Assembly: GCF_050948215.1 (NCBI RefSeq)
Contig: NW_027489003.1
Coordinates: 1-64,000, forward strand
Direction: 5' to 3'
DNA from: Halictus rubicundus
Taxonomy: Eukaryota > Arthropoda > Insecta > Hymenoptera > Halictidae
Length of the DNA stretch: 64,000 nt
The translations under genes were made by a program, and so were the position numbers. Of this stretch, positions 39,940 to 55,199 are shown in pieces (position 1 is the first letter of the stretch; each line of letters begins with the position of its first letter). The notes below the pieces were generated by a model. That model was not told the DNA's origin. It did not search any database and saw nothing but the letters and a program-made list of their open reading frames with translations.

Positions 39940-42600
39940 ATCCTCTTTCCTATCCAATCGTCTATCCTATCCTCTATCCTATCCTATCCTCTAGCCTATC
40001 CTATCCTCTATCATATCCTATCCTCTATCCTATCCTATCCTCTATCCTATCCTATCCTTACCCTATCCTATCTTCTATCCTATCATATCCTCTATCCTAT
40101 CAAATCCCCTATCCTATCCTCTATCCTATCCTATCCTCTATCCTATCATATCCTCTATCCTATAATATCCGCTATCCTATCCTATCCTCTATCCAATCCT
40201 CTATCCTATTATATCCTCTATTCTATCCTATCCTGTATCCTATCAAATCCCCTATCCTATCCTCTATCCTATCCTATCATCTATCCTCTATCCTATCCAA
40301 TCCTCTATCCTATCCTATCCTCTATCCTATCCTATCCTCTATCCTATCCTATCCTCTATCCTATCATATCCTCTATCCTAACCTATTCTCTATCCTATCC
40401 TCTATCCTATCCTCTATCCTATCCTATCCTCTATCCTATCCAATCCTCTATCCTATCCTATCCTCTATCCTATCATATCCTCTATCCTAACCTATCCCCT
40501 ATCCAATCCTCTATCACATCCTATCCTCTATCCTCTATCCTATCCTCTATCCTATCCTATCCTCTATCCTATCCTATCCTCTATCCTATCCTATCCTCTA
40601 TCCTATCCTATTCTCTATCCTATCCCATCTTCTATCCTATCCTATCCTCTATCCTATCAAATCCCCTATCCTATCCTCTATCCTATCCTATCCTGTATCC
40701 TATCCAATCCTCTACCCTATCCTATCATCTATCATCAATCCCTATCCTTTCCTGATCCTATTCAATCCTCTATCCTATCCTATCCTCTATCCTATCCTAT
40801 CCTATCCTCTATCCTATCCTATCCTCTATCCTATCCTATCCTCTATCCTATCCTCTATCCTATCCTATCTTCTATCCAATCCTTTCCTCTATCCTATCCT
40901 ATCCTCTATCCTATCCTCTATCCTATCCTATCCTCTATCCTATCCTATCCTCTATCCTATCCTATCCTCTATCCTATCCTATCCTCTATCCTATCCTATC
41001 CTCTATCCTATCCTATCCTCTATCCTATCCTATCCTCTATCCTATCCTATCCTCTATCCTATCCTATCGTCTATCCTATCCTCTATCCTATCCTATCCTC
41101 TATCCTATCCTATCCTCTATCCTATCCTATCCTCTATCCTATAATATCCGCTATCCTATCCTATCCTCTATCCTATCATATCCTCTATCCTATCAAATCC
41201 CCTATCCTATCCTCTATCCTATCCTATCCTCTATCCTATCAAATCCCCTATCCTATACTCTATCCTATCCTATCATCTATCCTCTATCCTATCCAATCCT
41301 CTATCCTATCCTATCCTCTATCCTATCCTATCCTCTATCCTATCCGATCCTCTATCCTATCCTATCCTCTATCCTATCCTATCCTCTATCCTAACCTATT
41401 CTCTAACCTATCCTCTATCCTATCCTCTATCCTATCCTATCCTCTATCCTATCCTATCCTCTATCCTATCCTATCCTCTATCCTATCCTATCCTCTATCC
41501 TATCCTATCCTCTATCCTATCCTATCCTCTATCCTATCCTATCCTCTATCCTATCCTATCCTCTATCCTATCCTATCCTCTATCCTATCCTATCCTATCC
41601 TCTATCCTATCATATCCTCTATCCTATAATATCCTCTATCCTATCCTATCCTCTATCCAATCCTCTATCCTATCCTCTATCCTATCCTATCTTCTGTCCT
41701 ATCCTATCCTCTATCCTATCAAATCCCCTATCCTATCCTCTATCCTATCCTATCGTCTATCCTATCCTCTATCCTATCCTATCCTCTATCCTATCCTATC
41801 CTCTTTCCTATCCAATCGTCTATCCTATCCTCTATCCTATCCTATCCTCTAGCCTATCCTATCCTCTATCATATCCTATCCTCTATCCTATCCTATCCTC
41901 TATCCTATCCTATCCTCTACCCTATCCTATCTTCTATCCTATCATATCCTCTATCCTATCAAATCCCCTATCCTATCCTCTATCCTATCCTATCCTCTAT
42001 CCTATCATATCCTCTATCCTATAATATCCGCTATCCTATCCTATCCTCTATCCAATCCTCTATCCTATTATATCCTCTATTCTATCCTATCCTGTATCCT
42101 ATCAAATCCCCTATCCTATCCTCTATCCTATCCTATCATCTATCCTCTATCCTATCCAATCCTCTATCCTATCCTATCCTCTATCCTATCCTATCCTCTA
42201 TCCTATCCTCTCCTCTATCCTATCATATCCTCTATCCTAACCTATTCTCTATCCTATCCTCTATCCTATCCTCTATCCTATCCTATCCTCTATCCTATCC
42301 AATCCTCTATCCTATCCTATCCTCTATCCTATCATATCCTCTATCCTAACCTATCCCCTATCCAATCCTCTATCACATCCTATCCTCTATCCTCTATCCT
42401 ATCCTCTATCCTATCCTATCCTCTATCCTATCCTATCCTCTATCCTATCCTATCCTCTATCCTATCCTATTCTCTATCCTATCCCATCTTCTATCCTATC
42501 CTATCCTCTATCCTATCAAATCCCCTATCCTATCCTCTATCCTATCCTATCCTGTATCCTATCCAATCCTCTACCCTATCCTATCATCTATCATCAATCC
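39940..42600 (+). repeat. Tandem duplication of about 1.86 kb
   Basis: The rare variant CTCTTTCCTATCCAATCG lies near 39943 and again near 41801. The variant pair TACCCTATCC plus GTATCCTATTCAATCC lies near 40715 and 42573. Both pairs are about 1,858 bp apart, so a unit of that length is duplicated head to tail. The first copy carries several small insertions and deletions absent from its sister: a broken unit near 40056, an extra C near 40740 and a lost base in CTGATCC near 40753. Confidence 0.7.
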
Positions 42601-45600
42601 TATCCTTTCCTGTATCCTATTCAATCCTCTATCCTATCCTATCCTCTATCCTATCCTATCCTATCCTCTATCCTATCCTATCCTCTATCCTATCCTATCC
42701 TCTATCCTATCCTCTATCCTATCCTATCTTCTATCCTATCCTTTCCTCTATCCTATCCTATCCTCTATCCTATCCTCTATCCTATCCTATCCTCTATCCT
42801 ATCCTATCCTCTATCCTATCCTATCCTCTATCCTATCCTATCCTCTATCCTATCCTATCCTCTATCCTATCCTATCCTCTATCCTATCCTATCCTCTATC
42901 CTATCCTATCCTCTATCCTATCCTATCCTCTATCCTATCCTATCGTCTATCCTATCCTCTATCCTATCCTATCCTCTATCCTATCCTATCCTCTATCCTA
43001 TCCTATCCTCTATCCTATAATATCCGCTATCCTATCCTATCCTCTATCCAATCCTCTATCCTATTATATCCTCTATTCTATCCTATCCTGTATCCTATCA
43101 AATCCCCTATCCTATCCTCTATCCTATCCTATCATCTATCCTCTATCCTATCCAATCCTCTATCCTATCCTATCCTCTATCCTATCCTATCCTCTATCCT
43201 ATCCTATCCTCTATCCTATCATATCCTCTATCCTAACCTATTCTCTATCCTATCCTCTATCCTATCCTCTATCCTATCCTATCCTCTATCCTATCCAATC
43301 CTCTATCCTATCCTATCCTCTATCCTATCATATCCTCTATCCTAACCTATCCCCTATCCAATCCTCTATCACATCCTATCCTCTATCCTCTATCCTATCC
43401 TCTATCCTATCCTATCCTCTATCCTATCCTATCCTCTATCCTATCCTATCCTCTATCCTATCCTATTCTCTATCCTATCCCATCTTCTATCCTATCCTAT
43501 CCTCTATCCTATCAAATCCCCTATCCTATCCTCTATCCTATCCTATCCTGTATCCTATCCAATCCTCTATCCTATCCTATCATCTATCATCAATCCTATC
43601 CTTTGCTGTATCCTATCCAATCCTCTATCCTATCCTATCCTCTATCCTATCCTATCCTATCCTCTATCCTATCCTATCCTCTATCCTATCCTATCCTCTA
43701 TCCTATCCTCTATCCTATCCTATCTTCTATCCTATCCTTTCCTCTATCCTATCCTATCCTCTATCCTATCCTCTATCCTATCCTATCCTCTATCCTATCC
43801 TATCCTCTATCCTATCCTATCCTCTATCCTATCCTATCCTCTATCCTAACCTATTCTCTAACCTATCCTCTATCCTATCCTCTATCCTATCCTATCCTCT
43901 ATCCTATCCTATCCTCTATCCTATCCTATCCTCTATCCTATCCTATCCTCTATCCTATCCTATCCTCTATCCTATCCTATCCTCTATCCTATCCTATCCT
44001 CTATCCTATCCTATCCTCTATCCTATCCTATCCTCTATCCTATCCTATCCTCTATCCTATCCTATCCTATCCTCTATCCTATCATATCCTCTATCCTATA
44101 ATATCCTCTATCCTATCCTATCCTCTATCCTATCAAATCCCCTATCCTATCCTCTATCCTATCCTATCCTCTATCCTATCCTATCCTCTATCCTATCCTA
44201 TCCTCTATCCTATCCTATCCTCTATCCTATCCTATCCTCTATCCTATCCTCTATCCTATCCTATCCTATCTTCTATCCTATCCTAGCCTCTATCCTATCA
44301 AATCCCCTATCCTATCCTCTATCCTATCCTATCCTCTATCCTATCCTATCCTCTATTCTATCCTCTATCCTATCCTATCCTCTATCCTATCCTATCCTCT
44401 ATCCTATCCTATCGTCTATCCTAACCTATTCTCTAACCTATCCTCTATCCTATCCTCTATCCTATCCTATCCTCTATCCTATCCTATCCTCTATCCTATC
44501 CTATCCTCTATCCTATCCTATCCTCTATCCTATCCTATCCTCTATCCTATCCTATCCTCTATCCTATCCTATCCTCTATCCTATCCTATCCTCTATCCTA
44601 TCCTATCCTCTATCCTATCCTATCCTCTATCCTATCCTATCGTCTATCCCATCGTCTATCCTATCCTATCGTCTATCCTATCCTCTATCCTATCCTATCC
44701 TCTATCCTATCCTATCGTCTATCCTATCCTATCCTCTATCCTATCATATCGTCTATCCTATCCTCTATCCTATCCTATCCTCTATCCTATCCTACCCTCT
44801 ATCCTATCCTATCCTCTATCCTATCCTATCTTCTATCCTATCCTATCTTCTATCCTATCCTATCCTCTATCCTATCAAATCCCCTATCCTATCCTCTAGC
44901 CTATCCTATCCTCTATCCTATCCTATCCTCTATCCTATCCTATCCTCTATCCTATCCTATCCTCTATCCTATCCTATCTTCTATCCTATCCTATCCTCTA
45001 TCCAATCCTCTATCCTATCCTATCCTCTATCCTATCCTATCCTCTATCCTATCCTATCCTCTAGCCTATCCTACCCTCTATCCTATCCTATCCTCTATCC
45101 TATCCTATCCTCTATCCTATCCTATCCTCTATCCTATCCTATCTTCTATCCTATCATATCCTCTATCCTATCAAATCCCCTATCCTATCCTCTATCCTAT
45201 CCTATCCTCTATCCTATCAAATCCCCTATCCTATACTCTATCCTATCCTATCATCTATCCTCTATCCTATCCAATCCTCTATCCTATCCTATCCTCTATC
45301 CTATCCTATCCTCTATCCTATCCGATCCTCTATCCTATCCTATCCTCTATCCTATCCTATCCTCTATCCTAACCTATTCTCTAACCTATCCTCTATCCTA
45401 TCCTCTATCCTATCCTATCCTCTATCCTATCCTATCCTCTATCCTATCCTATCCTCTATCCTATCCTATCCTCTATCCTATCCTATCCTCTATCCTATCC
45501 TATCCTCTATCCTATCCTATCCTCTATCCTATCATATCCTCTATCCTATCCTATCCTCTATCCTATCCTATCCTCTATCCTATCCTATCCTATCCTCTAT

Positions 45601-48600
45601 CCTATCATATCCTCTATCCTATAATATCCTCTATCCTATCCTATCCTCTATCCAATCCTCTATCCTATCCTCTATCCTATCCTATCTTCTGTCCTATCCT
45701 ATCCTCTATCCTATCAAATCCCCTATCCTATCCTCTATCCTATCCTATCGTCTATCCTATCCTCTATCCTATCCTATCCTCTATCCTATCCTATCCTCTA
45801 TCCTATCATATCCTCTATCCTATAATATCCGCTATCCTATCCTATCCTCTATCCAATCCTCTATCCTATTATATCCTCTATTCTATCCTATCCTGTATCC
45901 TATCAAATCCCCTATCCTATCCTCTATCCTATCCTATCATCTATCCTCTATCCTATCCAATCCTCTATCCTATCCTATCCTCTATCCTATCCTATCCTCT
46001 ATCCTATCCTATCCTCTATCCTATCATATCCTCTATCCTAACCTATTCACTATCCTATCCTCTATCCTATCCTCTATCCTATCCTATCCTCTATCCTATC
46101 CAATCCTCTATCCTATCCTATCCTCTATCCTATCATATCCTCTATCCTAACCTATCCCCTATCCAATCCTCTATCACATCCTATCCTCTATCCTCTATCC
46201 TATCCTCTATCCTATCCTATCCTCTATCCTATCCTATCCTCTATCCTATCCTATCCTCTATCCTATCCTATTCTCTATCCTATCCCATCTTCTATCCTAT
46301 CCTATCCTCTATCCTATCAAATCCCCTATCCTATCCTCTATCCTATCCTATCCTGTATCCTATCCAATCCTCTACCCTATCCTATCATCTATCATCAATC
46401 CTATCCTTTCCTGTATCCTATTCAATCCTCTATCCTATCCTATCCTCTATCCTATCCTATCCTATCCTCTATCCTATCCTATCCTCTATCCTATCCTATC
46501 CTCTATCCTATCCTCTATCCTATCCTATCTTCTATCCTATCCTTTCCTCTATCCTATCCTATCCTCTATCCTATCCTCTATCCTATCCTATCCTCTATCC
46601 TATCCTATCCTCTATCCTATCCTATCCTCTATCCTCTATCCTATCCTCTATCCTATCCTATCCTCTATCCTATCCTATCCTCTATCCTATCCTATCCTCT
46701 ATCCTATCCTATCCTCTATCCTATCCTATCCTCTATCCTATCCTATCGTCTATCCTATCCTCTATCCTATCCTATCCTCTATCCTATCCTATCCTCTATC
46801 CTATCCTATCCTCTATCCTATAATATCCGCTATCCTATCCTATCCTCTATCCAATCCTCTATCCTATTATATCCTCTATTCTATCCTATCCTGTATCCTA
46901 TCAAATCCCCTATCCTATCCTCTAACCTATCCTATCATCTATCCTCTATCCTATCCAATCCTCTATCCTATCCTATCCTCTATCCTATCCTATCCTCTAT
47001 CCTATCCTATCCTCTATCCTATCATATCCTCTATCCTAACCTATTCTCTATCCTATCCTCTATCCTATCCTCTATCCTATCCTATCCTCTATCCTATCCA
47101 ATCCTCTATCCTATCCTATCCTCTATCCTATCATATCCTCTATCCTAACCTATCCCCTATCCAATCCTCTATCACATCCTATCCTCTATCCTCTATCCTA
47201 TCCTCTATCCTATCCTATCCTCTATCCTATCCTATCCTCTATCCTATCCTATCCTCTATCCTATCCTATTCTCTATCCTATCCCATCTTCTATCCTATCC
47301 TATCCTCTATCCTATCAAATCCCCTATCCTATCCTCTATCCTATCCTATCCTGTATCCTATCCAATCCTCTATCCTATCCTATCATCTATCATCAATCCT
47401 ATCCTTTGCTGTATCCTATCCAATCCTCTATCCTATCCTATCCTCTATCCTATCCTATCCTATCCTCTATCCTATCCTATCCTCTATCCTATCCTATCCT
47501 CTATCCTATCCTCTATCCTATCCTATCTTCTATCCTATCCTTTCCTCTATCCTATCCTATCCTCTATCCTATCCTCTATCCTATCCTATCCTCTATCCTA
47601 TCCTATCCTCTATCCTATCCTATCCTCTATCCTATCCTATCCTCTATCCTATCCTATCCTCTATCCTATCCTATCCTCTATCCTATCCTATCCTCTATCC
47701 TATCCTATCCTATCCTCTATCCTATCCTATCCTCTATCCTATCCTATCGTCTATCCTATCCTCTATCCTATCCTATCCTCTATCCTATCCTATCCTCTAT
47801 CCTATCCTATCCTCTATCCTATCCTAGCCTCTATCCTATCCTATCCTCTATCCTATCATATCCTCTATCCTATAATATCCTCTATCCTATCCTATCCTCT
47901 ATCCAATCCTCTATCCTATCCTATCCTCTATTCTATCCTATCCTGTATCCTATCAAATCCCCTATCCTATCATCTATCCTATCCTATCGTCTATCCTATC
48001 CTATCCTCTATCCTATCCTATCGTCTATCCTATCGTCTATCCTATCCTATCCTCTATCCTATCCTATCCTCTATCCTATCCTATCCTCTATCCTATCCTA
48101 TCCTCTATCCTATCCTATCCTCTATCCTATCCCATCCTCTATCCTATCAAATCCCCTATCCTATCCTCTATCCTATCCTATCATCTATCCTCTATCCTAT
48201 CCAATCCTCTATCCTATCCTATCCTCTATCCTATCCTATCCTCTATCCTATCCTATCCTCTATCCTATCATATCATCTATCCTATCCTGTCCTCTATCCT
48301 ATCCTATCCTCTATCCTATCCTATCCTCTATCCTATCCTATCCTCTATCCTATCCTATCCTCTATCCTATCCTATCCTCTATCCTAACCTATTCTCTAAC
48401 CTATCCTCTATCCTATCCTCTATCCTATCCTATCCTCTATCCTATCCTATCCTCTATCCTATCCAATCCTCTATCCTATCCTATCCTCTATCCTATCATA
48501 TCCTCTATCCTAACCTATCCCCTATCCAATCCGCTATCACATCCTATCCTCTATCCTATCCTATCCTCTATCCTATCCTGTCCTCTATCCTATCCTATCC

Positions 48601-51200
48601 TCTATCCTATCCTATCCTCTATCCTATCCTATCCTCTATCCTATCCTATCCTCTATCCTATCCTATCCTCTATCCTATCCTCTATCCTATCAAATCCCCT
48701 ATCCTATACTCTATCCTATCCTATCATCTATCCTCTATCCTATCCAATCCTCTATCCTATCCTATCCTCTATCCTATCCTATCCTCTATCCTATCCGATC
48801 CTCTATCCTATCCTATCCTCTATCCTATCCTATCCTCTATCCTAACCTATTCTCTAACCTATCCTCTATCCTATCCTCTATCCTACCCTATCCTCTATCC
48901 TATCCTATCCTCTATCCTATCCTATCCTCTATCCTATCCTATCCTCTATCCTATCCTATCCTCTATCCTATCCTATCCTCTATCCTATCCTATCCTATCC
49001 TCTATCCTATCATATCCTCTATCCTATAATATCCTCTATCCTATCCTATCCTCTATCCAATCCTCTATCCTATCCTCGTAGTCCTATCCTATCTTCTGTC
49101 CTATCCTATCCTCTATCCTATCAAATCCCCTATCCTATCCTCTATCCTATCCTATCGTCTATCCTATCCTCTATCCTATCCTATCCTCTATCCTATCCTA
49201 TCCTCTTTCCTATCCAATCGTCTATCCTATCCTCTATCCTATCCTATCCTCTAGCCTATCCTATCTCTATCATATCCTATCCTCTATCCTATCCTATCCC
49301 TCTATCCTATCCTATCCTCTACCCTATCCTATCTTCTATCCTATCATATCCTCTATCCTATCAAATCCCCTATCCTATCCTCTATCCTATCCTATCCTCT
49401 ATCCTATCCTATCCTCTATCCTATAATAATCCGCTATCCTATCCTATCCTCTATCCAATCCTCTATCCTATATATATCCTCTATTCTATCCTATCCTGTA
49501 TCCTATCAAATCCCCTATCCTATCCTCTATCCTATCCTATCATCTATCCTCTATCCTATCCAATCCTCTATCCTATCCTATCCTCTATCCTATCCTATCC
49601 TCTATCCTATCCTATCCTCTATCCTATCATATCCTCTATCCTAACCTATTCTCTATCCTATCCTCTATCCTATCCTCTATCCTATCCTATCCTCTATCCT
49701 ATCCAATCCTCTATCCTATCCTATCCTCTATCCTATCATATCCTCTATCCTAACCTATCCCCTATCCAATCCTCTATCACATCCTATCCTCTATCCTCTA
49801 TCCTATCCTCTATCCTATCCTATCCTCTATCCTATCCTATCCTCTATCCTATCCTATCCTCTATCCTATCCTATTCTCTATCCTATCCCATCTTCTATCC
49901 TATCCTATCCTCTATCCTATCAAATCCCCTATCCTATCCTCTATCCTATCCTATCCTGTATCCTATCCAATCCTCTACCCTATCCTATCATCTATCATCA
50001 ATCCTATCCTTTCCTGTATCCTATTCAATCCTCTATCCTATCCTATCCTCTATCCTATCCTATCCTATCCTCTATCCTATCCTATCCTCTATCCTATCCT
50101 ATCCTCTATCCTATCCTATCCTCTATCCTATCCTCTATCCTATCCTATCTTCTATCCTATCCTTTCCTCTATCCTATCCTATCCTCTATCCTATCCTCTA
50201 TCCTATCCTATCCTCTATCCTATCCTATCCTCTATCCTATCCTATCCTCTATCCTATCCTATCCTCTATCCTATCCTATCCTCTATCCTATCCTATCCTC
50301 TATCCTATCCTATCCTCTATCCTATCCTATCCTCTATCCTATCCTATCGTCTATCCTATCCTCTATCCTATCCTATCCTCTATCCTATCCTATCCTCTAT
50401 CCTATCCTATCCTCTATCCTATCCTATCCTCTATCCTATAATATCCGCTATCCTATCCTATCCTCTATCCAATCCTCTATCCTATTATATCCTCTATTCT
50501 ATCCTATCCTGTATCCTATCAAATCCCCTATCCTATCCTCTATCCTATCCTATCATCTATCCTCTATCCTATCCAATCCTCTATCCTATCCTATCCTCTA
50601 TCCTATCCTATCCTCTATCCTATCCTATCCTCTATCCTATCATATCCTCTATCCTAACCTATTCTCTATCCTATCCTCTATCCTATCCTCTATCCTATCC
50701 TATCCTCTATCCTATCCAATCCTCTATCCTATCCTATCCTCTATCCTATCATATCCTCTATCCTAACCTATCCCCTATCCAATCCTCTATCACATCCTAT
50801 CCTCTATCCTCTATCCTATCCTCTATCCTATCCTATCCTCTATCCTATCCTATCCTATTCTCTATCCTATCCCATCTTCTATCCTATCCTATCCTCTATC
50901 CTATCAAATCCCCTATCCTATCCTCTATCCTATCCTATCCTGTATCCTATCCAATCCTCTATCCTATCCTATCATCTATCATCAATCCTATCCTTTGCTG
51001 TATCCTATCCAATCCTCTATCCTATCCTATCCTCTATCCTATCCTATCCTATCCTCTATCCTATCCTATCCTCTATCCTATCCTATCCTCTATCCTATCC
51101 TCTATCCTATCCTATCTTCTATCCTATACTTTCCTCTATCCTATCCTATCCTCTATCCTATCCTCTATCCTATCCTATCCTCTATCCTATCCTATCCTCT
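41600..51200 (+). repeat. Higher-order repeat of 3.6-3.8 kb, three copies
   Basis: A core of about 2 kb (roughly 41.6-43.8, 45.6-47.6 and 49.0-51.2 kb) recurs. The TACCC/ATTCAATCC cassette lies near 42573, 46374 and 49976. The otherwise rare CCTTTGCTGTATCC variant lies near 43598, 47401 and 50990. Spacings are about 3.80 and 3.60 kb. The intervals between cores differ: 47.4-48.6 kb matches 51.0-52.2 kb at an offset of about 3,585 bp, while 43.8-45.6 kb has another arrangement. The same core with CTTTCC in place of CTTTGC appears near 13.4-14.5 and 27.4-28.4 kb. Confidence 0.72.
49060..49480 (+). repeat. Indel-rich patch within a higher-order copy
   Basis: Compared with sister segments near 41.65-42.07 and 45.6-45.9 kb, this patch has CCTCGTAGTCC at 49074-49084 where CCTCTATCC is expected. 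It also has a lost C in CCTATCTCTATC near 49261, an extra C in TATCCCTCTATCC near 49297, AATAATCC near 49425 and TATATATATCC near 49470. The flanks are regular. It could be local mutation or a poorly supported consensus. Confidence 0.6.
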
Positions 51201-52389
51201 ATCCTATCCTATCCTCTATCCTATCCTATCCTCTATCCTATCCTATCCTCTATCCTATCCTATCCTCTATCCTATCCTATCCTATCCTCTATCCTATCCT
51301 ATCCTCTATCCTATCCTATCGTCTATCCTATCCTCTATCCTATCCTATCCTCTATCCTATCCTATCCTCTATCCTATCCTATCCTCTATCCTATCCTAGC
51401 CTCTATCCTATCCTATCCTCTATCCTATCATATCCTCTATCCTATAATATCCTCTATCCTATCCTATCCTCTATCCAATCCTCTATCCTATCCTATCCTC
51501 TATTCTATCCTATCCTGTATCCTATCAAATCCCCTATCCTATCATCTATCCTATCCTATCGTCTATCCTATCCTATCCTCTATCCTATCCTATCGTCTAT
51601 CCTATCGTCTATCCTATCCTATCCTCTATCCTATCCTATCCTCTATCCTATCCTATCCTCTATCCTATCCTATCCTCTATCCTATCCTATCCTCTATCCT
51701 ATCCTATCCTATCCTCTATCCTATCAAATCCCCTATCCTATCCTCTATCCTATCCTATCATCTATCCTCTATCCTATCCAATCCTCTATCCTATCCTATC
51801 CTCTATCCTATCCTATCCTCTATCCTATCCTATCCTCTATCCTATCATATCCTCTATCCTATCCTGTCCTCTATCCTATCCTATCCTCTATCCTATCCTA
51901 TCCTCTATCCTATCCTATCCTCTATCCTATCCTATCCTCTATCCTATCCTATCCTCTATCCTATCCTATCCTCTATCCTAACCTATTCTCTAACCTATCC
52001 TCTATCCTATCCTCTATCCTATCCTATCCTCTATCCTATCCTATCCTCTATCCTATCCAATCCTCTATCCTATCCTATCCTCTATCCTATCATATCCTCT
52101 ATCCTAACCTATCCCCTATCCAATCCGCTATCACATCCTATCCTCTATCCTATCCTATCCTCTATCCTATCCTGTCCTCTATCCTATCCTATCCTCTATC
52201 CTATCCTCTATCCTATCCTATCCTCTATTCTATCCTATCCTGTATCCTATCAAATCCCCTATCCTATCATCTATCCTATCCTATCGTCTATCCTATCCTA
52301 TCCTCTATCCTATCCTATCGTCTATCCTATCGTCTATCCTATCCTATCCTCTATCCTATCCTATCCTCTATCCTATCCTATCCTCTATC

Positions 52390-55000
52390 CTATCCTATCC
52401 TATATCATATCCTATCCTCTGTCCTAACCTATTCTCTATCCTATCCTCTATCCTATCCTCTATCCTATCGTATCCTCTATCCTATCCTATCATCTATCCT
52501 ATCCTATCCTCTATCCTATCCTATCGTCTATCCTATCCTATCCTCTATCCTATCATATCGTCTATCTTATCCTCTATCCTATCCTATCCTACCCTCTATC
52601 CTATCCTATCCTCTATCCTATCCTATCTTCTCTCCTATCCTATCTTCTATCCTATCCTATCCTCTATCCTATCAAATCCCCTATCCTATCCTCTATCCTA
52701 TCCTATCCTGTATCCTATCCAATCCTCTATCCTATCCTATCATCTATCATCAATCCTATCCTTTCCTGTATCCTATCCAATCCTCTATCCTATCCTATCC
52801 TCTATCCTATCCTCTCCTCTATCCTATCCTATCCTCTATCCTATCCTCTATCCTATAATATCCTCTATCCTATCAAATCCCCTATCCTATCCTCTATCCT
52901 ATCCTATCTTCTATCCTATCCTATCCTCTATCCTATCAAATCCCCTATCCTATCCTCTATCCTATCCTATCCTCTATCCTATCCTATCCTCTATCCTATC
53001 CTATTCTCCATCCTATCCTATCCTCAAGCCTATCCTATCCTCTATACTATAATATCATCTATCCTAGCCAATCCTCTATCCTATCCTCTATCCTATCCTA
53101 TCCTCTAGCCTATCCTATCCTCTATCCTATCCTATCCTCTATCCTATCCTATCCTCTATCCTATCCTATCCTCTATCCTATCCTATCTTCTATCCTATCA
53201 TATCCTCTATCCTATCAAATCCCCTATCCTATCCTCTATCCTATCCTATCCTCTATCCAATCCTCTATCCTATCCTATCCTCTATTCTATCCTATCCTGT
53301 ATCCTATCAAATCCCCTATCCTATCATCTATACTATCCTATCGTCTATCCTATCCTATCGTCTATCCTATCGTCTATCCTATCCTATCCTCTATCCTATC
53401 CTATCCTCTATCCTATCCTATCCTCTATCCTATCCTATCCTCTATCCTATCCTATCCTCTATCCTATCCTATCCTATCCTCTATCCTATCAAATCCCCTA
53501 TCCTATCCTCTATCCTATCCTATCATCTATCCTCTATCCTATCCAATCCTCTATCCTATCCTATCCTCTATCCTATCCTATCCTCTATCCTATCCTATCC
53601 TCTATCCTATCATATCCTCTATCCTATCCTGTCCTCTATCCTATCCTATCCTCTATCCTATCCTATCCTCTATCCTATCCTATCCTCTATCCTATCCTAT
53701 CCTCTATCCTATCCTATCCTCTATCCTATCCTATCCTCTATCCTATCCTGTCCTCTATCCTATCCTATCCTCTATCCTATCCTATCCTCTATCCTATCCT
53801 ATCCTCTATCCTATCCTATCCTCTATCCTATCCTATCCTCTATCCTATCCTATCCTCTATCCTATCCTATCCTATATCATATCCTATCCTCTGTCCTAAC
53901 CTATTCTCTATCCTATCCTATCCTCTATCCTATCCTATCCTCTATCCTATCCTATCCTCTATCCTATCATATCCTCTATCCTATCCAATCCTCTATCCTA
54001 TCCTATCATCTATCATCAATCCTATCCTTTCCTGTATCCTATCCAATCCTCTATCCTATCCTATCCTCTATCCTATCCTCTCCTCTATCCTATCCTATCC
54101 TCTATCCTATCCTCTATCCTATAATATCCTCTATCCTATCAAATCCCCTATCCTATCCTCTATCCTATCCTATCTTCTATCCTATCCTATCCTCTATCCT
54201 ATCAAATCCCCTATCCTATCCTCTATCCTATCCTATCCTCTATCCTATCCTATCCTCTATCCTATCCTATTCTCCATCCTATCCTATCCTCAAGCCTATC
54301 CTATCCTCTATACTATAATATCATCTATCCTAGCCAATCCTCTATCCTATCCTCTATCCTATCCTATCCTCTAGCCTATCCTATCCTCTATCCTATCCTA
54401 TCCTCTATCCTATCCTATCCTCTATCCTATCCTATCCTCTATCCTATCCTATCTTCTATCCTATCATATCCTCTATCCTATCAAATCCCCTATCCTATCC
54501 TCTATCCTATCCAATCCTCTATCCTATCCTATCCTCTATCCTATCCTCTCCTCTATCCTATCCTATCCTCTATCCTATCCTCTATCCTATAATATCCTCT
54601 ATCCTATCAAATCCCCTATCCTATCCTCTATCCTATCCTATCTTCTATCCTATCCTATCCTCTATCCTATCAAATCCCCTATCCTATCCTCTATCCTATC
54701 CTATCCTCTATCCTATCCTATCCTCTATCCTATCATATCGTCTATCTTATCCTCTATCCTATCCTATCCTACCCTCTATCCTATCCTATCCTCTATCCTA
54801 TCCTATCTTCTCTCCTATCCTATCTTCTATCCTATCCTATCCTCTATCCTATCAAATCCCCTATCCTATCCTCTATCCTATCCTATCCTGTATCCTATCC
54901 AATCCTCTATCCTATCCTATCATCTATCATCAATCCTATCCTTTCCTGTATCCTATCCAATCCTCTATCCCATCCTATCCTCTATCCTATCCTATTCTCT
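52390..55000 (+). repeat. Mosaic of shared cassettes
   Basis: The stretch holds in shuffled spacing the cassettes seen in the 13-36 kb blocks. These are ATATCATATCC with CTGTCC (near 52399 and 53874), TCTCTCCTATCC (near 52627 and 54807), TCTCCATCC with CTCAAGCC (near 53005 and 54272), and TATCATCAATCC (near 52740, 54008 and 54920). Individual segments are near-identical to those elsewhere, but the order matches no single block, as expected from repeated unequal exchange. Confidence 0.65.
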
Positions 55001-55199
55001 ATCCTATCCTATCCTCTATCCTATCCTATCCTCTATCCTATAATATCCTCTATCCTATCCTATCCTCTATCCAATCCTCTATCCTATCCTATCCTCTATT
55101 CTATCCTATCCTGTATCCTATCAAATCCCCTATCCTATCCTCTATCCTATCCTATCGTCTATTCTATCCTTCCCGTATCCTATCCAATCCTCTATCCTA

